Program-made: the position numbers and the translations under genes | Source of the DNA: an uncultured Paracoccaceae bacterium | GTDB taxonomy: Bacteria; Pseudomonadota; Alphaproteobacteria; Rhodobacterales; Rhodobacteraceae | NCBI GenBank assembly: GCA_947503925.1 | Contig: CANNFQ010000011.1 | Location: 81,138 to 145,137, forward strand | Reading direction: 5' to 3' | DNA: 64,000 bases | In this document: positions 61,866 to 64,000 of the stretch, one piece after another | How positions within the stretch are numbered: position 1 is the first letter of the stretch | Layout: every line of letters begins with the position of its first letter | The notes under the pieces: generated by a model | Databases searched by the model: none | What the model saw: only the letters and a program-made list of their open reading frames with translations | What the model was told of the DNA's origin: nothing

Positions 61866-62720
61866 GAGAAAAGCATCGATAACCTTCTAAGTTTCTTTGG
61901 CATCAACACGTCTAGCCTTATCGGCACTGGGGTCGAGGCCGAGGTATTCGCGCTCACCAAGGAAACTGTGCTGCGCATAAACCGCAAAGGCTCTGATAAA
62001 TCCGACGTTGCAGCTCGGGTTGAGCTATTAAACCGGATGAACTCAGGATCACAACACGTTCCGTTCGAAATCCCCTCTATTGTTGATTTCGGCTTCAAAT
62101 CCGGTTTGCATTTCACAATCGAAAAACGCTTAAGCGGCGTCCCTTTGAGTGATGAGCTCAAACAACAATCCGGCTCAAAGCGGGCCGCTTTGATTAATGA
62201 ATACCTAGAGATATCTACGCAACTTTCTCGGTTGTTTATCGGCGACGCGGCATATGGCGAGTTGGGGCTAGGTGATCCGATACGCAATCCGTGCTTCAAG
62301 AAATTCCTGAGACAGCGCGCCCATCAATCATTGGACGTATGTCAGCTCGACGTTGATCTTGAGAGCATTCTCGATGCTATTGACGATCCAACTCAGCCCG
62401 ATCTCGTGCATTTAGACTACTGCCCCTCGAATGTTATGAGTTCAGAGGGCAAAATCACCGGTGTCTTGGATTTTGGAGGCACAACAATTGCAGGAAGCTC
62501 AGCCTTCAACCCAATAGTGGCGACTGCATTTCTGGACCCCACCATCACGCCTGTGGCGACTAAGGATGACCACCATCACGCTCTCGATTGGCTGGGTGGC
62601 GTGGGGCAACCTGAAAGCAATTTGGCCATAAAAAAATGGCTGGCCGCCTACTGGTCATTCTGCGGCAAAGATAGGGACCTGCCACTCTTTAAATGGTGCC
62701 GCAGAACCTTAAACGTGTAG
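61866..62720 (+). pseudogene. APH/choline-kinase-like phosphotransferase, start codon lost or frameshifted
   Basis: In frame from 61866 the protein reads like the N-lobe of an aminoglycoside/choline-kinase-type enzyme (LLSFFGINTSSLIGTGVEAEVFALTKETVLRI), then catalytic loop VHLDYCPSNVM (HxDxxxxN) and metal motif LDFGGTT. No ATG, GTG or TTG lies in frame before 61968, which is inside the N-lobe, while a GTG with a plausible leader at 61862 is out of frame. Thus a one-base shift near 61860-61880, or an odd start codon, is likely. Confidence 0.55.
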
Positions 62721-62797
62721 CGCATATTCGTCTGCATAACACCGGATAGCCGAACAAAACCGGTCGCTGCATCCCGTCCAAACGCAACAAATGCCGA

Positions 62798-63427
62798 CTA
62801 AGCCGACTTTGTTGCCCGCGCCGTGAATACCCCCGCCACAAACAAACAGCTTGCGCCGACCCGGTTCAAAAGCCGCATTGCCGCCGGTTTTTGAAACTGT
62901 GTTCTCATGCCATTTGCAAAAAGGAGCCAGAACAGGCTGTTCAACGTTGCCACAGCCAAGAACGTCACGATCAAAATCGCAAACTGCTGAAAGATCGGGC
63001 CCGTTGGGCTCACAAACTGAGGGACGAACGCCACGTAAAAGGCAGGGCCTTTTGGATTTAGAACGCTAATCAATAGAGCCTGCCAAAAGAGCCCGGGCAA
63101 CGGTTTTGACGCCGTCCCTTCACTGCACGACAAATCCTCAACAGGCGCAGTCCAAAGGGAATAGGCAAGCCATATCAGATACATCGCACCCGCCAGCTTA
63201 AGTAGCGTAAAGAGAAAAGCAGACGTCGCCAGAACCGCGCCTGCACCCAAAAGAGACAGTGACATCGCGATGAACGCGCCAAGCACGACACCCGGAATTG
63301 TTGCAAGACCTGACCGTTTTCCATCGCGGATCGCGTAGTTGACCGTCAAAACAATGTTCGGGCCGGGAATGAGAACAACAATCGCACTTGCCACCGCAAA
63401 GGCGATCCACGTTTCATAGGTCATCAT
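62798..63427 (-). CDS. LysE/RhtB-family exporter
   Basis: Six hydrophobic helices in 209 aa with the family pattern (VVLIPGPNIVLTVNYAIRDGKRSGLATIPGVVLGAFI ... GLFWQALLISVLNPKGPAFYVAFVPQF). These permeases export amino acids or related compounds. The ATG at 63427 or 63424 can serve. Confidence 0.9.
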   Translation of the reverse strand: MMTYETWIAFAVASAIVVLIPGPNIVLTVNYAIRDGKRSGLATIPGVVLGAFIAMSLSLLGAGAVLATSAFLFTLLKLAGAMYLIWLAYSLWTAPVEDLSCSEGTASKPLPGLFWQALLISVLNPKGPAFYVAFVPQFVSPTGPIFQQFAILIVTFLAVATLNSLFWLLFANGMRTQFQKPAAMRLLNRVGASCLFVAGVFTARATKSA

Positions 63428-63556
63428 TCGCTCCGATCCCTTAAATTACTCATGCCGATAAGACTGGAAAGCCAACCGGATTAAAAGCGCAATACGTCGC
63501 CGCCAGCGGCATCAATGCCCGCCCTTTGCTTCATCGCAATCACTCCGAACCCTAGG

Positions 63557-64000
63557 CTATCGTTGTGGCTGGAAGTCCTTGCTTGCCAGCAAGGCTGCAG
63601 CAGCAATCATCAGTGCCCCGCAAACCTTGTTCACCAAGCCAAATGAAAACTGTTTTAGCGCCGTAGCCGCTCGGACCCCTAACCAGCCCCAAAGCACCAG
63701 AATCGCGCCATCAACAACCAGATATGTGACACCCAAAATGAAAAGCTGCGGCAAAACCGGCATCGTCGGGTCTATGAACTGCGGAAATAGCGCGCCGAAG
63801 AATACAACAGCAAATGGGTTGGCCATAGATGTCACAAAGCCTTGTCGGAACAATCTAAACGACTGGCCAGACGTATTGGCGGTGACGTCATCAGCTTGGT
63901 CTTTTGAAAGAATGAGCTGGACGCCAATCCAAACCAGATAAGCAACCCCTAACCATTTGATCCAGATGAAGGCCGTTGCAGAGGTTGCGATAATTGCCGC
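63557..64000 (-). CDS. LysE/RhtB-family exporter, N-terminal part outside window
   Basis: The frame is open to the right edge (FIWIKWLGVAYLVWIGVQLI ... FRQGFVTSMANPFAVVFFGALFPQFIDP). The conserved N.(K/P)F..FF.ALFPQF segment and three more helices define a LysE-type protein. It is a diverged relative of the gene to its left; only the C-terminal ~147 residues are visible. Confidence 0.85.
   Translation of the reverse strand, partial: AAIIATSATAFIWIKWLGVAYLVWIGVQLILSKDQADDVTANTSGQSFRLFRQGFVTSMANPFAVVFFGALFPQFIDPTMPVLPQLFILGVTYLVVDGAILVLWGWLGVRAATALKQFSFGLVNKVCGALMIAAAALLASKDFQPQR

Noticed and set aside
1..64000. tRNA, rRNA or CRISPR arrays
   Set aside because: No cloverleaf with a CCA-type end, no rRNA-like stretch and no regularly spaced direct repeats were noticed.

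Overview
The window looks like part of a large extrachromosomal replicon (RepABC plasmid or chromid) of a marine alphaproteobacterium of the Rhodobacteraceae (Roseobacter group). The reasons are a complete repA-repB-repC locus with an intergenic antisense RNA and 16-bp parS-like palindromes, a VirD2/VirD4-type mobilization module, ArdC/DUF736/DUF2958 plasmid genes, TRAP transporters, two haloalkane-dehalogenase-like hydrolases and moderately high GC. Calls rest on reading translations and motifs; no database search was possible.

Layout. (1) 1-8.1 kb: the 3' part of a TPR protein, then an unusual divergent cluster. Leftward are a YcaO-like protein, an animal-type haem peroxidase and an unknown protein. 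Rightward are a 94-aa protein, an exported outer-membrane-barrel candidate, three small unknown proteins and a radical SAM enzyme. This is the best candidate for an undescribed system, possibly a peptide- or protein-modifying pathway. (2) 8.3-14.2 kb: a three-gene membrane/VWA-like operon, two unknown proteins and a 5'-truncated metallo-beta-lactamase-fold gene. (3) 14.5-16.4 kb: membrane protein, GNAT and TetR operon with a palindromic operator. (4) 16.5-26.6 kb: GST, BioY and a long leftward catabolic operon (thiolase, acyl-CoA synthetase, two PPC/DUF296 proteins, SDR, TRAP transporter, DMT permease, DUF1330) facing an Lrp/AsnC regulator. (5) 27.3-35.5 kb: exported EEP-family hydrolase, small membrane and periplasmic proteins, PLP aminotransferase with ilvD, LysR, SnoaL-like protein, Old Yellow Enzyme with its ArsR regulator.

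(6) 35.8-54.7 kb: plasmid backbone. It holds a RES/Xre toxin-antitoxin pair, a long ParB-domain protein, a proteasome-like Ntn-hydrolase candidate, DUF736, repABC with parS sites and ctRNA, ArdC, a 683-aa J-domain protein, DUF2958 and small plasmid proteins, then MobC, relaxase and coupling protein. No VirB-type channel genes follow, so the element looks mobilizable, or its transfer channel lies elsewhere. (7) 54.9-64 kb: cargo. It holds a periplasmic protein, an ABM protein and AraC regulator, MAPEG, DUF1330, two haloalkane-dehalogenase-like hydrolases, LysR, an MDR-family oxidoreductase, an APH-like kinase lacking a normal start, and two LysE-family exporters, the last cut by the window end.

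The genes work as modules: import and CoA-dependent breakdown of an unidentified carboxylate, branched-chain amino acid/aminotransferase metabolism, dehalogenation or ester hydrolysis, and plasmid replication, partition, addiction and transfer. No tRNA, rRNA or CRISPR array was seen.
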